This document shows positions 56,908 to 64,000 of a DNA stretch of 64,000 nt, piece after piece. Positions within the stretch are counted from its first letter, which is position 1, and each line of letters begins with the position of its first letter. The position numbers and the translations under genes were made by a program. The notes under the pieces were generated by a model, which did not search any database, was not told where the DNA came from, and saw only the letters and a list, made by a program, of their open reading frames with translations. This DNA comes from an uncultured Acidimicrobiales bacterium (GTDB lineage Bacteria > Actinomycetota > Acidimicrobiia > Acidimicrobiales > SZUA-35), in contig CALIFY010000030.1 of the NCBI GenBank assembly GCA_938021675.1, positions 1-64,000 of the forward strand, in the 5' to 3' direction.

Positions 56908-58074
56908 ATGGATCTGAGACTGGACCCCGATGACCTCAACAGTTGCGTCCAGTGCGGGCTTTGTTTGCCGCATTGCCCGACATTCCGTGTAACCGGCGAA
57001 GAATCGAAATCGCCTCGGGGCCGCATCGCCTTGATGCGGGCGGTACAAGACGAGGACGCTCCTATAACAACAGAGGTCGTAGATGCCTTCGCCACGTGTG
57101 TGCAGTGCCGGGGGTGCGAGCCGGCATGCCCCTCCGGCGTGCCCTATGGCCACCTCATGGAACAGACTCGGGAGACGTTAGCCGACGCCGGGGTACTCAC
57201 TCCCAAATGGCAGCGACTTGCCTTCAAACCACTGGCCAGCCCAACGATGCTCAACGTTGGATCGAAGGCGCTGGCGATCGCCCAACGAGCCAGACTGGTT
57301 CCAAAACGTCTCGGCATATCCGCCACGGTCCCGCTGCGCCAGCCATCGCTCGACGCATCCGGCCAAGACGTGCACCTCTTTACCGGGTGCATCATGGACG
57401 CCTGGCAGCGCGACATCCACCTGGCGGTCAAACGGGTGGTGGAAGCGGGTGGAATTGGGGTCATGCCAACCGGTGACACCGCCCCCTGTTGCGGCGCGCT
57501 CCACACCCATGCGGGGCTGACTGGGGAGAGCCGACGTTTGGCCGATCGAATGATCGACGCCCTCGACGATGGCAAGCCGATCCTCGTCGACTCAGCCGGA
57601 TGCGGCGCCGCCATGAAAGACTACGGCCATCTACTGGGCACGCCCGAGGCCGAAGCGTTCGCCAGCCGGGTCTACGACATCGCCGAATGGCTCGCCGGTT
57701 CCGACGAAGACCTCCCCACCGCCAAGCCGCTCGACATTCGGGTCGCGATCCAAGACCCGTGCCACCTCCGGCACGTGCAGCGAGTCCATCAAGCGACGCG
57801 AACCGTGCTCCGCCCGTACGTTCGTGAACTGGTCGAGCTAGACGATGATGGGTTGTGCTGTGGCGCCGGTGGCGCCTACTCGGTTCTGCAGCCCGAACTC
57901 GCCGGCCAGATCCGGGATCGCAAACTCGACGTCATCACCGCCACGAAACCCGATGTCGTCGTCTCGGCCAATCCCGGCTGTTCGATGTACTTGTCTCCGG
58001 AGCTAGATCGGCACGGCATCGAGACGATCCACCCGATGCAACTGATCGACCGAGCGCTGAACGGCCTCGGCTGA
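56908..58074 (+). CDS. glcF: Glycolate oxidase iron-sulfur subunit GlcF
   Basis: 388 residues. Two 4Fe-4S motifs at the N-terminus: C-V-Q-C-G-L-C-L-P-H-C-P (residue 13 on) and C-V-Q-C-R-G-C-E-P-A-C-P. Two CCG domains follow, with A-P-C-C-G-A-L-H and L-C-C-G-A-G-G-A-Y-S and the D-P-C-H-L-R-H segment. It carries electrons from the flavin subunits towards the quinone pool. Convergent with the histidine kinase gene, with 12 bases between stops. Confidence 0.95.
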   Translation: MDLRLDPDDLNSCVQCGLCLPHCPTFRVTGEESKSPRGRIALMRAVQDEDAPITTEVVDAFATCVQCRGCEPACPSGVPYGHLMEQTRETLADAGVLTPKWQRLAFKPLASPTMLNVGSKALAIAQRARLVPKRLGISATVPLRQPSLDASGQDVHLFTGCIMDAWQRDIHLAVKRVVEAGGIGVMPTGDTAPCCGALHTHAGLTGESRRLADRMIDALDDGKPILVDSAGCGAAMKDYGHLLGTPEAEAFASRVYDIAEWLAGSDEDLPTAKPLDIRVAIQDPCHLRHVQRVHQATRTVLRPYVRELVELDDDGLCCGAGGAYSVLQPELAGQIRDRKLDVITATKPDVVVSANPGCSMYLSPELDRHGIETIHPMQLIDRALNGLG

Positions 58075-58086
58075 ATCGAGGCCTGC

Positions 58087-59601
58087 TCAAAGTCGAACGG
58101 TAAACCGAGCGCCTCCCAACGGCGCCGATGTGCACGTCACCGTTCCACCGTGATCGGCAACGATCGAGGCGACGATAGCCAGCCCGAGCCCGCTGCCTCC
58201 GGTGTGTCGCGAGCGGTCATCGTCAAGTCTGACGAAGCGGTCAAAGATCCGCTTCCGGTCGGCGGGGGGAACACCCGGACCATCGTCGTCGACGATGATC
58301 ACGATCCGCCCATCTTGGACCTCGGCTCCGACCTCGACTCGTCGATCGGCGTGACGGAGTGCGTTGGCCAAAAGATTGTTCACCGCTCTGGCCAGTTGCA
58401 CCGGATTTGCCAGCCCGGTCGCCGGTGTCACCCGGCTCGTATCGACCGTCACCGCCGGTGTCGGCTGCTGGATCGCCAACACTTCGTCTTGCACCAAGTC
58501 GGCCAGGTCGACCTCCCGGCGTTCCAGCGGACCGCCGGCCGACGCCAGCCTCGTCAGGTCATCGAGCACCACCTCAAGCCGTTCTGCTCCTCGCCGTAAC
58601 GCGGCGAGGCTCGGCTCGGATTCAGGGGACAACGAGCCGTCGCTGGCTAGAAGTTCGGCCGCCCCTCGCACCGCGGTCAACGGAGACCGGAGCTCGTGCG
58701 ACGCGTCGGACACGAACTGTCGCTGGCGTATCAAGCCCGCATCGAGCCGGTCGAGCATGCCGTTGAGCGTCGCCGTTAGCTCGGCAATCTCGTCCCCGGA
58801 CTCCGGCACCGGCAGTCGATCGCCCGACGTCGATGGGGCGATCCGGTTTGCCTCTTCGGTGATTCGGTGAACCGGCACCAACGCGGTCCCGATGGCCATC
58901 CACAACGCAAACCCGCCGAGCGCGACCAGTAACGGCACGATGATCAGCATGGCGATGGCGAGACGATCCACCCCACTGCTCACCACCCCTACCGGCGAAA
59001 AAGCCACGAGGGTAAACCGTTCGTCGTCGGGCCCGGTCACCGTGCGACGGGTCTCGAACCAGTCACCGGCATCGACCGCCTCTTCCTCGTCGCCGAGGAC
59101 GAACCATTCTCCTATCAGTTCGTCCGGCAACGCCTGAACGTCGGCGACCGCGGTTCCATCGTCGGCGATCACCGTGCCATCGTCGGCGATCACCGTTCCA
59201 TCGTCGGCGATGACGAGCTCACCATCGACCAGCGGCGAACCCGGTGCCTGGGCTTCGAAGACGAGTACCTCATCTGGGTCATCCGAGAGGGGGACCAATG
59301 TTGTGTCATCACCGGGAAAGAACGCAGGAAAGGCGCTGGAGTTCACCAACAGGTCGTCGCTATCGAGGATCAAAAACTCGGTGCCATCGGCTCCGATGGG
59401 CACCAGTAACGTGTCGGCCCGTGCCCCACCGGAGATGGCGTTGGACAATGCATCCAGCACTTCCTCGTTTTGAGCGGTGATGTCGCTCCGCAAACCAGCG
59501 GCCACCGCCCGGACGGTAACCCACGCGCCAATGCCGAGGACGAGGGCGAGCGTCACGACGCCGACGACGGTAACCCTGGCTCGGAGCGACCGCGGAATCA
59601 T
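58087..59601 (-). CDS. Membrane sensor histidine kinase
   Basis: 504 residues. First helix (about 8-30, V-T-V-V-G-V-V-T-L-A-L-V-L-G-I), an outer sensor region to about 215, second helix (about 217-240, L-A-I-A-M-L-I-I-V-P-L-L-V-A-L), HAMP linker, HisKA with the phospho-His in S-D-A-S-H-E-L-R-S-P-L-T, and HATPase with N-L-L-A-N-A-L-R-H-A, D-D-G-P-G-V-P and G-S-G-L-G-L-A-I-V. The sensor region contains three tandem copies of V-I-A-D-D-G-T. The ATG overlaps the response-regulator stop by four bases. Signal unknown. Confidence 0.94.
   Translation of the reverse strand: MIPRSLRARVTVVGVVTLALVLGIGAWVTVRAVAAGLRSDITAQNEEVLDALSNAISGGARADTLLVPIGADGTEFLILDSDDLLVNSSAFPAFFPGDDTTLVPLSDDPDEVLVFEAQAPGSPLVDGELVIADDGTVIADDGTVIADDGTAVADVQALPDELIGEWFVLGDEEEAVDAGDWFETRRTVTGPDDERFTLVAFSPVGVVSSGVDRLAIAMLIIVPLLVALGGFALWMAIGTALVPVHRITEEANRIAPSTSGDRLPVPESGDEIAELTATLNGMLDRLDAGLIRQRQFVSDASHELRSPLTAVRGAAELLASDGSLSPESEPSLAALRRGAERLEVVLDDLTRLASAGGPLERREVDLADLVQDEVLAIQQPTPAVTVDTSRVTPATGLANPVQLARAVNNLLANALRHADRRVEVGAEVQDGRIVIIVDDDGPGVPPADRKRIFDRFVRLDDDRSRHTGGSGLGLAIVASIVADHGGTVTCTSAPLGGARFTVRL
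59150..59212. repeat. 21-bp tandem repeat, three copies, in the sensor domain
   Basis: Units contain CCATCGTCGGCGATC; encodes repeated V-I-A-D-D-G-T in the extracytoplasmic part of the histidine kinase. Copy number could vary by slippage. Confidence 0.95.
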
Positions 59602-60257
59602 GCTCGAATCCGATAGCCGACGCCCCGCACGTTCTCGATATGGTGGCGGCCGAGCTTCGATCGGAGATACCCGAGGTACACGTCCGCCACGTTCGAATCA
59701 CCGTCGAAATCCATACCCCACACATCGGCCACCAGATCCAACCGAGAGACCGGCGTGTCACCGGCACGTAGCAATGCCTCCAAGAGCTGCGCCTGGCGCC
59801 TGGTGAGATCCATTTCCACACCCTCGACCCAACAGCTTCGGGCCGCCGGGTCGAGGGTCACCGAACCTCGTGTCAGTGTCTCGGAAGCTTGTCGAATCGG
59901 CGGTCGACGGAGCAGTGCCTGAACCCGGGCCAACAGCACCGCGGGGGAGAACGGCTTGCGAAGATAGTCATCCGCACCGACCTCAAAGCCGTCGGTTTCG
60001 TCGTACTCACCGACCTTGGCGGTCAACATCAATATCGGCAACACGGCCCCCTCGGACCGCAGGGTCTCGCATACCTTGTAGCCGTTCATACCGGGGAGGA
60101 GAAGGTCGAGCACGATCAACCCGTAACTCCCTTCGCGAGCCATCCACAACCCGTCGAGACCGTCGGCTGCCCGATCGATGGTATGACCAGCGGGGGCAAG
60201 GCTCTGTTCGACGATCACTGCGATGTCATCGTCGTCCTCTACCAGCAGCAGGCGCAT
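59598..60257 (-). CDS. OmpR/PhoB-family response regulator
   Basis: 219 residues. Receiver domain with acidic pocket E-D-D-D-D, phosphoacceptor Asp in I-V-L-D-L-L-L-P-G-M-N-G (about residue 52), conserved Thr in M-L-T-A-K and Lys in Y-L-R-K-P-F. A winged-helix DNA-binding domain (about 125-219) ends G-V-G-Y-R-I-R. Partner of the kinase that overlaps its stop. It starts nine bases after the small lipoprotein gene with no good ribosome site of its own, so it may depend on coupling. Confidence 0.95.
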   Translation of the reverse strand: MRLLLVEDDDDIAVIVEQSLAPAGHTIDRAADGLDGLWMAREGSYGLIVLDLLLPGMNGYKVCETLRSEGAVLPILMLTAKVGEYDETDGFEVGADDYLRKPFSPAVLLARVQALLRRPPIRQASETLTRGSVTLDPAARSCWVEGVEMDLTRRQAQLLEALLRAGDTPVSRLDLVADVWGMDFDGDSNVADVYLGYLRSKLGRHHIENVRGVGYRIRA

Positions 60258-60266
60258 GACCGTACT

Positions 60267-60416
60267 CTAGGCTGACGGCCAAACGGCGTCGGCCGGGGCC
60301 GACGAACCGCAGCCGGCTACGAACAGTCCGGTAGCAAATAGTCCGGTGGCAAACAGTCCCGTCGACCGATGTTGATGGGACTGTTTACTTCTCCACCAAT
60401 CGAGGTTCAGGCTCAT
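60267..60416 (-). CDS. Small lipoprotein preceding the two-component genes
   Basis: 49 residues from ATG at 60416, with GGAAGAG about seven bases upstream as ribosome site. A basic, Trp-containing start (N-L-D-W-W-R-S-K) leads into T-G-L-F-A repeats (T-G-L-F-A, T-G-L-F-A, T-G-L-F-V) and a lipobox V-A-G-C at residues 33-36, then only 13 residues (G-S-S-A-P-A-D-A-V-W-P-S-A). The mature lipopeptide would thus be 14 residues. Nine bases separate it from the response-regulator start, making a three-gene operon. No homologue recognised; it may feed information to, or be sensed by, the kinase. Confidence 0.6.
   Translation of the reverse strand: MSLNLDWWRSKQSHQHRSTGLFATGLFATGLFVAGCGSSAPADAVWPSA
60315..60359. 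repeat. 15-bp tandem repeat, three copies, in the small lipoprotein gene
   Basis: Plus-strand units 60315-60329, 60330-60344 and 60345-60359 with consensus GG(C/T)(T/A/G)(A/G)C(A/G)AA(C/T)AGTCC; they encode the hydrophobic signal core T-G-L-F-A. Confidence 0.92.
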
Positions 60417-60530
60417 GGCGCTCTCTTCCACTCTGTCGGCGATACGCCGATCGGGTCTTGAGCTCCAGGTTGACCGACTGGTCCTGAGAGGAGTCTGAGA
60501 CTCCGGCCGGCCTACGGCAAAAAGGGAACG
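60417..60530 (-). promoter_or_regulatory. Probable promoter/operator region of the lipoprotein-regulator-kinase operon
   Basis: Contains the direct repeat CTGAGA at 60484-60489 and 60495-60500 (plus-strand reading), 11 bases apart, the helical phasing of OmpR/PhoB-family boxes. The second copy is part of the hairpin-like GGAGTC-TGA-GACTCC (60490-60504). A further inverted repeat TCGGCG-ATA-CGCCGA (60436-60450) lies close to the start. No clear -10/-35 was identified. Confidence 0.4.
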
Positions 60531-60590
60531 GCCCGGTGATGCCGGCTCAGACGAAACGTCGTTGGTTCGTCAGAGTCCGCATCACCGGGC
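60519..60590 (-). terminator. Long hairpin, probable minus-strand terminator
   Basis: Arms 60531-60555 and 60566-60590 pair over 25 positions with two mismatches and one G-T pair around a ten-base loop. On the minus strand a run of five T (60523-60519) follows after seven bases. It would end transcripts arriving from about 60700 and insulate the two-component operon. It could instead be a regulatory or mobile-element-derived palindrome. Confidence 0.45.
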
Positions 60591-60642
60591 CCGATACCGG
60601 CTCCAAAGGGAGAGCAAGCCGGCGTGGCCGCGAGGGGCGGGT

Positions 60643-60705
60643 TCAAAAAGCGATGACCGCTGCCAAAGCCAGTAGCAGATTCACAATGGCGATTCGCCAG
60701 TTCAT
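60643..60705 (-). CDS. Possible 20-residue membrane peptide
   Basis: ATG at 60705 to TGA at 60643-60645 encodes a peptide opening M-N-W-R-I-A-I-V-N followed by a Leu/Ala/Val-rich stretch, a single short membrane helix. It lies directly upstream of the strong hairpin/T-run on the same strand, consistent with a small independent transcript. The ribosome site is weak. Chance occurrence cannot be excluded for so short a frame. Confidence 0.3.
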   Translation of the reverse strand: MNWRIAIVNLLLALAAVIAF

Positions 60706-60855
60706 GCCACCAACCTACGACGATTCGACCGACTGGTGAATAGGGTCGGCCCCCTATATGTCGGCCATGATGTACACAGACTTTAGGGAGTGAAAATACC
60801 TATACAGTCTTATGGCGACGGTACTCGGTGCCCCTACATGCCGTAGGCTGGAGAT
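60706..60855. other. AT-richer intergenic segment upstream of the PASTA kinase
   Basis: Locally lower GC than the rest of the window. CCTATACAGTCTTAT at about 60798-60812 could contain a -10 element (TATACA or TACAGT) for the plus-strand kinase, and CTATATGTCGG (60751-60761) one for the minus strand. No gene seen. Confidence 0.35.
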
Positions 60856-63804
60856 GTGGATCTTGGTATCGACGGTCTGGGGCCGGCAACCGAGGTCGGG
60901 GCGGGTGCGTCGGCCATCGTATATAGATCCCGCCAGGTCGAACTCGACCGGGAGGTGGCGGTCAAAGTTCTTAGCGTTACCGACGAGGCCTTCGTGCGTC
61001 GATTCAGACGAGAAGCCAAAACGCTAGGAAAACTCAGCCAAAAGGCCGGCATCGTCACCGTCTACGACACCGGTATCAATGGGTCAGGGCACCCCTACCT
61101 GATCTTGGAGCTGTGCGAGGCATCGCTCTTGGATCAGCTCAAGACAGACGGCCCCTTCGAGCAACGCTCCGCATGTCGGATCATGGCCGAGGTTGCCGAA
61201 GCTGTCGCCGCCGCCCACGACGGAGGGGTCATCCATCGAGACCTCAAACCGGGCAATGTGCTGAGATCTTCGATGGGTAGATATATGGTCACCGACTTTG
61301 GGATTAGCACCGTCACCGGTGCCACCATGGGTCAGACCAACTCGGTCGGATTCACCGCCGGGTATGTGGCACCGGAAACCCTGACCGGCGAGGCTGCCCG
61401 AACCCCAGCCGACGTGTACGCGCTGGGCGCCACCTTGTTCCACATGATCTCGGGCAAGGCGCCGTTCATCGACCCGGAGAACAACTCCAATCTATTGGCC
61501 CTGGCCCAGCGGGTGATCAACGACTCAATCCCCGACTTACGCCCCGACGGTGTAGAGGACGGGATCTGCACGGTCATCGATCGGACCATGGCCAAGGATC
61601 CGTCACAACGGCCGACCGCCATAGAGCTGGCCGTTCTACTCCGAGCGGTTGCCGACGGGCAAACACCCGATCTCAATGCCATCGTCGGAGTCGGACCGGA
61701 AGCATCCGGCGATGACACAAACAGCAACAAGAGCAACGTCGACAACAACGCGGGCGACGCCGGCAACAACGTCAACAACAACGAGAGCGATGGCGGCGAG
61801 AACACGAGCCCCGCGGTCGGACCGTCACAGCACTCAGCGGCTGGAGACGACGATACCGCCACCCCCGGACTCCTCGAAGTCAGCTCGGCGGCCACAAACG
61901 CTTCTTCGGCACCGATGGTCGACGACGACCCCTCCAGCCGGTCGACCAATACATCGAAGCCTCGGTTCGTCTTCGGGCGGTCGAACGATGACGCCACCTC
62001 CTCGGTCGACCCACCGGTCGACAAGCCGATATTGGCCCCCGTCGCTGGCATCGAGGGCACCGACGTCACCGTGGTACACAGTTCGCCAAAGGTCGACGTC
62101 GCCACCGATGATCCATCCTCATCCGGCGGTGGATTTCTCGCCTCCGCAGCCACCATCGCCCCGCTCCAACCACCACAAGACTCACGCCGAGACCGTCGAT
62201 TCTCGTTCACCGAAGACGATTCACGCCGGGCCCCGGTCATCGTTGGCGCCGCCGTCGCCCTCGTGGTGGCCATCGCCGCCATCGGCCTCCTGCTGGCGTT
62301 GGGTGGCGACGACGGGACGGGCGACGAGGTCGTGGCCGGTCCAGACATCGAAGGAAACGGTGCAGAGGCGTTTCAACAAGAAGATGCCAATGGCCGGGGG
62401 TCTCTCGGCGACCGAGGCCCGCGTTCGCCGGTGCCGATACCCGACGTCGTCGGTTTGGGCGCTACCGAAGCCACCGCCCAACTGGAAGCGGCTGGTTTTG
62501 AGGTCAATCGGGTCGACGATGAAAGTTCCTCGGTCCCGATCGGTGACGTGATAGCCACCGATCCACCGGCGGGCGACATCGGGGAACCGGGTTCGACGGT
62601 CACGATGTTCGTTTCGTCCCAGCGAGCTGGCGAGACCGTCGAAGTCCCCTCCGTGGCCGGTGAAGATCCAGACGATGCTCAGGCCGTGCTCGAGGATGTT
62701 GGGCTCAGACCGACCATTGTTCAGCAGCCCTCATCGACGGTTGCCGATGGTGACGTGATCGGTACACAACCCGAGGCCGGCACGCTCGTCAACCTCGGTT
62801 CAACCGTGGAAGTTCTCGTGTCGACCGGCCCGATCTGTGCCGACCAAGTCGGGCTGTCCGAAGCAGCGGCGACGGCCAACCTCGAAGCAGCTGGAGCAGT
62901 TGTCGCCGTTACCGAGCAATCGAGTAGCTCGGTACCCGAAGGAGACGTCGTGAGTTGCACCCTCGACGGTGCCACCGCAACGCTCGTCGTTTCGTCCCCC
63001 GACGCCGACACCCCCTGTGCGGGGGCTGTCGGCCAATCGCTGGCCGCCGTTCAAGACGCATTGGAAGCCGACGGGTTCACCGTAGAAACGACCGGGGTGC
63101 AGGATTCGGCCCCAGTCGGCGAGGTGACGGCCTGCCAAGCATCGGTCTCCACCGTCACGCTGACGTTCTCAACCGGCTCCGAACCGACCTGCCCCGACGT
63201 GGCTGGCACTACCGCAGCATCGGCCCGTTCGGCCCTTGAGCAGGCAGGGTTTACCACGGTTACCGAAGAGACGAGGGCGAGCGAGACCGTGGCCACCGGC
63301 GCCGTGATCTCTTGCACTGCCAGTTCGGCCACGGCGGCCACGATCGTGGTGTCATCCGGGTCGGCACCGACCGAGGTACCGGACGTGATCGGCCTAGCGG
63401 TCGCCGCCGCGACCACACAGATCGAAGAAGCCGGCCTTACCGTTGGAGCGACGACCACCGTCGACAGCGAAGAGACCGCAGGCACCGTTCTCAGCACAAG
63501 CCCGACCGCCGGAAGCTCGGCCGAACCAGGATCGACAGTCGATCTAGAGGTCTCAGGCGGGCCCGCCACCGAGGTGACCGTGCCAAACGTGATCGGTAGC
63601 GCGGCGGCGGTCGCTCGGGCGACGATCGAAACAGCAGGTTTGACCGCTACGGTCGAAGAGCGGTCGGTCGGCCCCGGAGCATCCGGCCTGGTCATCAGCC
63701 AGACCCCCGCCGCAGGGACAGCCGCCGAACCGGGCTCGACGGTGAGCATCATCGTCGAGGTCGATGGTTCCACAACTACATCAACAGCAGCGGCGGCACC
63801 ATAG
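60856..63804 (+). CDS. Ser/Thr protein kinase with seven PASTA domains (PknB-like)
   Basis: 982 residues from GTG. Kinase domain (1 to about 265): G-A-G-A-S-A-I-V-Y, V-A-V-K-V-L, H-R-D-L-K-P-G-N-V-L, and V-T-D-F-G-I-S. An Asn/Ser/Asp-rich cytosolic linker (about 275-450) precedes one membrane helix (about 458-480, V-I-V-G-A-A-V-A-L-V-V-A-I-A). Seven PASTA repeats follow (about 525-970), beginning I-P-D-V-V-G-L, V-P-S-V-A-G, C-A-D-Q-V-G, C-A-G-A-V-G, C-P-D-V-A-G, V-P-D-V-I-G and V-P-N-V-I-G. Repeats 3, 4 and 5 each have two cysteines, at the start and in S-C-T/A-C-Q. PASTA domains sense peptidoglycan or muropeptides; the kinase should control growth and division. No PP2C phosphatase, FtsW or PBP gene is adjacent, unlike the canonical pknAB locus. 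Confidence 0.93.
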   Translation: MDLGIDGLGPATEVGAGASAIVYRSRQVELDREVAVKVLSVTDEAFVRRFRREAKTLGKLSQKAGIVTVYDTGINGSGHPYLILELCEASLLDQLKTDGPFEQRSACRIMAEVAEAVAAAHDGGVIHRDLKPGNVLRSSMGRYMVTDFGISTVTGATMGQTNSVGFTAGYVAPETLTGEAARTPADVYALGATLFHMISGKAPFIDPENNSNLLALAQRVINDSIPDLRPDGVEDGICTVIDRTMAKDPSQRPTAIELAVLLRAVADGQTPDLNAIVGVGPEASGDDTNSNKSNVDNNAGDAGNNVNNNESDGGENTSPAVGPSQHSAAGDDDTATPGLLEVSSAATNASSAPMVDDDPSSRSTNTSKPRFVFGRSNDDATSSVDPPVDKPILAPVAGIEGTDVTVVHSSPKVDVATDDPSSSGGGFLASAATIAPLQPPQDSRRDRRFSFTEDDSRRAPVIVGAAVALVVAIAAIGLLLALGGDDGTGDEVVAGPDIEGNGAEAFQQEDANGRGSLGDRGPRSPVPIPDVVGLGATEATAQLEAAGFEVNRVDDESSSVPIGDVIATDPPAGDIGEPGSTVTMFVSSQRAGETVEVPSVAGEDPDDAQAVLEDVGLRPTIVQQPSSTVADGDVIGTQPEAGTLVNLGSTVEVLVSTGPICADQVGLSEAAATANLEAAGAVVAVTEQSSSSVPEGDVVSCTLDGATATLVVSSPDADTPCAGAVGQSLAAVQDALEADGFTVETTGVQDSAPVGEVTACQASVSTVTLTFSTGSEPTCPDVAGTTAASARSALEQAGFTTVTEETRASETVATGAVISCTASSATAATIVVSSGSAPTEVPDVIGLAVAAATTQIEEAGLTVGATTTVDSEETAGTVLSTSPTAGSSAEPGSTVDLEVSGGPATEVTVPNVIGSAAAVARATIETAGLTATVEERSVGPGASGLVISQTPAAGTAAEPGSTVSIIVEVDGSTTTSTAAAAP

Positions 63805-63828
63805 CGCCGCGACGGCTCTTGGGGTTAG

Positions 63829-64000
63829 CTACCAGCCGACTCGTTGATCGACCTTGCCTTTCTCTATGTCTGCTCGTGCGTCGGAGACCGTCTGACGATT
63901 CGAAACCTCGGGGACACCGACCTCCCAGAAGCTGCCACCTTCGGTCCACGAATCGGCGTCGACCTTCATGACGATCACGTAAGTTCGGTCGGCGGACCGG
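63829..64000 (-). CDS. iolD: 3D-(3,5/4)-trihydroxycyclohexane-1,2-dione hydrolase, C-terminus only
   Basis: Minus-strand frame open from the right edge to a TAG at 63829-63831; 56 residues visible. The ending T-Y-V-I-V-M-K-V-D, W-T-E-G-G-S-F-W-E-V-G-V-P-E-V-S, and D-Q-R-V-G-W closely fits the C-terminus of thiamine-diphosphate IolD of inositol catabolism. The N-terminal remainder is outside the window, so the assignment rests on this tail alone. Other inositol genes would be expected to the right. Confidence 0.72.
   Translation of the reverse strand, partial: RSADRTYVIVMKVDADSWTEGGSFWEVGVPEVSNRQTVSDARADIEKGKVDQRVGW

Overview
The window is GC-rich and gene-dense, and looks like a chromosomal segment of an actinobacterium, probably class Acidimicrobiia. 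Signs of this are a biotin-dependent acyl-CoA carboxylase beta subunit with a tiny epsilon-like partner, two F420-type flavin-fold enzymes, a PASTA-domain Ser/Thr kinase, a LigC-type ligase beside a primase-polymerase, an MpaB/DUF2236 oxygenase, TIGR04222-like Cys/Gly-rich tails and frequent GTG starts. The class assignment is inferred from gene content; no rRNA or tRNA gene was found.

Layout. 1-8.6 kb: a cell-wall M23 peptidase cut by the left edge, a DUF2236 oxygenase, asd-ask (aspartate pathway), a membrane cyclophilin, aat and a degenerate GGDEF protein. 8.6-17.6 kb: a DrrAB-like ABC exporter; a Met/His-rich lipoprotein next to a polytopic membrane protein; amt with an overlapping unknown gene; DUF2071 and yaaA. 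17.7-25.6 kb: acyl-CoA carboxylase beta and epsilon, LigC plus primase-polymerase, a GAF-GGDEF-EAL regulator, a GNAT, a stand-alone 5'-3' exonuclease and an F420/PPOX enzyme. 25.7-30.4 kb: a secreted GH114 glycosidase with a strong terminator, VOC and DUF899 proteins, a Cys/Gly-tailed membrane protein and, divergent from it, a peroxiredoxin-like gene interrupted by an in-frame TGA. 30.6-41.5 kb: a TadZ/CpaE-CpaF pair without other pilus genes, a 1069-residue beta-propeller, a TauE exporter, a Baeyer-Villiger monooxygenase fused to an esterase, and small proteins. 41.5-54.3 kb: bioA-bioF-bioD, a WD40-like lipoprotein, an ABC-F ATPase, a tandem CoA-transferase, an MFS exporter, a PEP-repeat membrane protein, DUF389 and a Ddn-like enzyme. 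54.4-64 kb: glcD-glcE-glcF, a two-component system preceded by a 49-residue lipoprotein, a PASTA kinase and the C-terminus of IolD at the right edge.

The most unusual item is at 29644-30339. The reading frame of a thioredoxin-fold peroxiredoxin-like protein carries TGA exactly where the family has the first Cys of its CxxC (giving R-G-D-W-U-P-Y-C). A hairpin with the spacing and shape of a bacterial SECIS element follows directly. It reads as a selenoprotein that ordinary gene calling would truncate to a start after the active site. Other items of note are the monooxygenase-esterase fusion with a changed fingerprint residue, the CoA-transferase fusion whose second half has lost its catalytic Asp, the metal-binding lipoprotein/membrane-protein pair, and the small lipoprotein upstream of the two-component genes with a phased direct repeat in front of it.
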